This document shows, one piece after another, positions 5,977 through 7,161 of a stretch of DNA of 7,161 bases. Origin of the DNA: an uncultured Collinsella sp. (GTDB taxonomy: Bacteria; Actinomycetota; Coriobacteriia; Coriobacteriales; Coriobacteriaceae). How positions within the stretch are numbered: the first letter of the stretch is position 1; the number at the start of each line of letters is the position of its first letter. Below the pieces are notes generated by a model that was not told the DNA's origin, made no database searches, and worked only from the letters and a program-made list of their open reading frames with translations. The stretch is from NCBI GenBank assembly GCA_900765115.1, contig CAAFQK010000053.1:1-7161 (forward strand), given 5' to 3'. The position numbers and the translations under genes are program-made.

Positions 5977-6010
5977 AAAAGTAGAGATTAAGGCATGTCC
6001 AAAAATCTAC
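5977..6010 (-). repeat. Decayed copy of the 4003-4044 terminator/palindrome
   Basis: Read on the minus strand, this region gives GTAGATTTTT-GGACATGCC...CTAC-TTTT. It matches the terminator's GTAGATTTTTGGGACATGCC with one base missing, and both are preceded by CTAAAG (6015-6020 here). The second arm has diverged, so only GTAGA/TCTAC and GG/CC still pair. It lies between divergent metA and the dehydrogenase gene, upstream of the latter's likely promoter. It is followed by TTTT on the minus strand, so it could act weakly on metA transcription. Confidence 0.7.
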
Positions 6011-6021
6011 GGCGCTTTAGC

Positions 6022-6050
6022 CTAGCAAAGTGGCAGCAGGACGCTACAAT
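6022..6050 (+). promoter_or_regulatory. Candidate promoter of the dehydrogenase gene
   Basis: TACAAT (6045-6050) is a good -10; 17 bases upstream CTAGCA (6022-6027) is a poor -35 (3 of 6). Start would be near 6057, giving a leader of about 30 bases to the ATG at 6088. Confidence 0.45.
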
Positions 6051-6073
6051 GGTTCGACGCGAAAAACTCGGCC

Positions 6074-6080
6074 GAAAGGA
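6074..6080 (+). promoter_or_regulatory. Shine-Dalgarno GAAAGGA deciding the dehydrogenase start
   Basis: It lies seven bases before the ATG at 6088. The protein then begins MYQTRKIGVVGQGHVG, placing the Rossmann strand at the normal distance from the N-terminus; the 31 extra residues of the longer frame have no counterpart in the family. Confidence 0.8.
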
Positions 6081-6087
6081 TACGTAT

Positions 6088-7065
6088 ATGTACCAGACGC
6101 GTAAGATCGGTGTGGTCGGCCAGGGCCACGTAGGAGCACATGTCGCCAACAGCCTGCTCATGCAGGGCATTGCCGATGAGCTGTACCTGTGCGATATCAA
6201 CGAGGCCAAAGTGACGTCCGAGGTCCAGGACCTGCGCGACTCCCTTTCGTTTGTCCCGTACAACACCAAGATCGTCAACTGCTACGACCACTACGAGGAG
6301 CTTGCCTGCTGCGACGTCATCGTCAACGCTGCCGGCAAGGTCGCGCTGGCCGCCGGCAACCGCGACGGCGAGCTGTTCTTTACCACCGACGCCGCCCGCT
6401 CCTTTGCCAAGCGCATCGTCGACGCCAGCTTTGACGGCATCTTCGTGAGCATCTCCAACCCCTGCGACGTCGTGTGCACCGAGCTGTGGCACCTGACCGG
6501 CTACGATCCCAAGAAGATCATCGGCTCGGGCTGCGGTCTGGACTCCGCCCGCTTGCGCACCGAGATCTCCAAGAAGGTCGGCGTGAGCCCCAAGTCCATC
6601 GACGCCTACATGATCGGCGAGCACGGCTTTAGCCAGCTTGCTGCCTTTAAGGCCGCAACCATCGCTGGCAAAAACCTCAACGAGCTTCAGGCCGAGAACC
6701 CCGACAAGTACGCCTTCGACCACATGGAGGTCGAGGAGCTTGCACGCAAGGGCGGCTATGTGACCTACCAGGGCAAGCAGTGCACCGAGTACGCCGTTGC
6801 CAACTCCGCCGCGCGCGTCTGCGCCGCCGTGCTGCACAACGAGCACGCCGTGCTTTCGGCCTCTACGCTTATGACCGGCCAGTATGGCGAGGAGGGTATC
6901 TTTACCTCCCTGCCGTGCGTGATCGGTGCCGAGGGCGTCGAGGAGGTCTACACACTCGACCTTTCCGAGCACGAGCTCGAGGGCTTCCACAAGAGCTGCC
7001 AGCACATCCGCGACAACATCGCCCAGCTCGACTGGTGGGATACCGAGGCCTACGACGCCAAGTAA
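6088..7065 (+). CDS. LDH/MDH-family L-2-hydroxyacid dehydrogenase (lactate or L-2-hydroxyisocaproate dehydrogenase-like)
   Basis: The 325-residue cytoplasmic NAD enzyme should interconvert a 2-oxoacid and an L-2-hydroxyacid, recycling NADH in fermentation. The Rossmann motif G11-Q-G-H-V-G16 is at the N-terminus, and D36 at the end of the second strand favours NAD over NADP. The catalytic set is complete: R92 (LDH R109), N124 in ISNP (N140), D152 and R155 in GLDSAR (D168, R171) and H179 in GEHG (H195). The active-site loop AGKVALAAGNR is unusual: the residue equivalent to LDH Gln102/MDH Arg102 is A86. The C-terminal half (ARKGGYVTYQGKQCTEYAVA) resembles L-2-hydroxyisocaproate dehydrogenase. 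GAAAGGA seven bases before the ATG at 6088 fixes the start; the frame remains open upstream to 5995, but that ATG lies in the repeat and before the likely promoter. 'L-lactate dehydrogenase' is the conventional name but the substrate is uncertain. Confidence 0.9.
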   Translation: MYQTRKIGVVGQGHVGAHVANSLLMQGIADELYLCDINEAKVTSEVQDLRDSLSFVPYNTKIVNCYDHYEELACCDVIVNAAGKVALAAGNRDGELFFTTDAARSFAKRIVDASFDGIFVSISNPCDVVCTELWHLTGYDPKKIIGSGCGLDSARLRTEISKKVGVSPKSIDAYMIGEHGFSQLAAFKAATIAGKNLNELQAENPDKYAFDHMEVEELARKGGYVTYQGKQCTEYAVANSAARVCAAVLHNEHAVLSASTLMTGQYGEEGIFTSLPCVIGAEGVEEVYTLDLSEHELEGFHKSCQHIRDNIAQLDWWDTEAYDAK

Positions 7066-7111
7066 GCGTCGGTTGCCGCGACACCTCGCTCATACGGACG
7101 CCATGCAAAGC

Positions 7112-7126
7112 GGGCGCCCCCCGCCC
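7112..7126. other. Short GC hairpin in a C-rich tail; possible weak terminator
   Basis: GGGCG (7112-7116) pairs with CGCCC (7122-7126) around five C. No T tract follows, so intrinsic termination is not supported. The sequence beyond is almost all C (with TTT at 7149-7151), ending in ten C at 7152-7161. Confidence 0.3.
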
Positions 7127-7161
7127 ACACCCCCGCGCCCGCCCCCCGTTTCCCCCCCCCC

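Noticed and set aside
4954..5991. Plus-strand open frame (345 codons) opposite metA
   Set aside because: A mirror of metA with no recognisable protein features; metA has all catalytic residues and an RBS.
5995..6087. Upstream extension of the dehydrogenase frame to an ATG at 5995
   Set aside because: The ATG lies inside the decayed repeat and before the probable -10 at 6045; the ATG at 6088 has a good ribosome site and the right N-terminus.
5878..6087. SAM riboswitch or T-box upstream of metA
   Set aside because: No conserved riboswitch core or T-box sequence was recognised in the 210 bases.
6022..7005. Minus-strand open frame (327 codons) opposite the dehydrogenase
   Set aside because: A mirror with repetitive Val/Gly/Ala/Asp composition; the plus-strand protein is clearly an LDH/MDH-family enzyme.

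Overview
The window most likely comes from a gut actinobacterium of the class Coriobacteriia, with Collinsella as best guess. The coding regions are GC-rich, with GAG/GCC/GGC-heavy codon use. All four complete genes have a clear Shine-Dalgarno sequence 5-7 bases before the start. The set of products fits a fermentative, host-associated Gram-positive: a cytoplasmic M16C metallopeptidase, a folate cyclo-ligase, MetA and an LDH-family dehydrogenase. The genus is an inference from protein flavour and intergenic sequence style, not proven here.

Layout, left to right. Positions 1-119 hold the first 39 codons of a minus-strand gene that runs off the left edge (probably a SIS-domain sugar-phosphate protein), with its RBS and a plausible promoter. 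Positions 120-957 are about 840 bases with no gene I can support; they hold three operator-like palindromes near the left gene and a structured leader before the next gene. Positions 958-3996 (+) encode a 1012-residue M16C (PreP-like) zinc peptidase, followed by a very strong intrinsic terminator (4003-4044). The gap 4045-4311 is mostly repeat: a composite palindromic element (4076-4233) made of two hairpin units with an exact 81-base period, then a smaller hairpin (4263-4289). Positions 4312-4908 (+) encode 5-formyltetrahydrofolate cyclo-ligase. It converges on metA (4951-5877, minus) with only 42 bases between stop codons. A 210-base divergent intergenic region follows, containing a decayed second copy of the terminator sequence, and then an LDH/MDH-family 2-hydroxyacid dehydrogenase (6088-7065, +). 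The window ends in a C-rich tail with a run of ten C.

The genes do not form one operon; most gaps are large and orientations change. Folate cyclo-ligase and MetA both touch one-carbon/methionine metabolism, but they are convergent and that link may be accidental. MetA has Glu111 beside catalytic Cys142, which predicts acetyl-CoA rather than succinyl-CoA use. The dehydrogenase keeps every catalytic residue of LDH but has Ala where LDH has Gln and MDH has Arg, so its substrate is open.

The least explained part is the intergenic repeat set. The composite element keeps invariant 16-19-base arms around unrelated 25-base interiors. The one imperfect pair in its stems is A/C when read on the plus strand but G/U on the minus strand, which points to a minus-strand RNA as the folded form.
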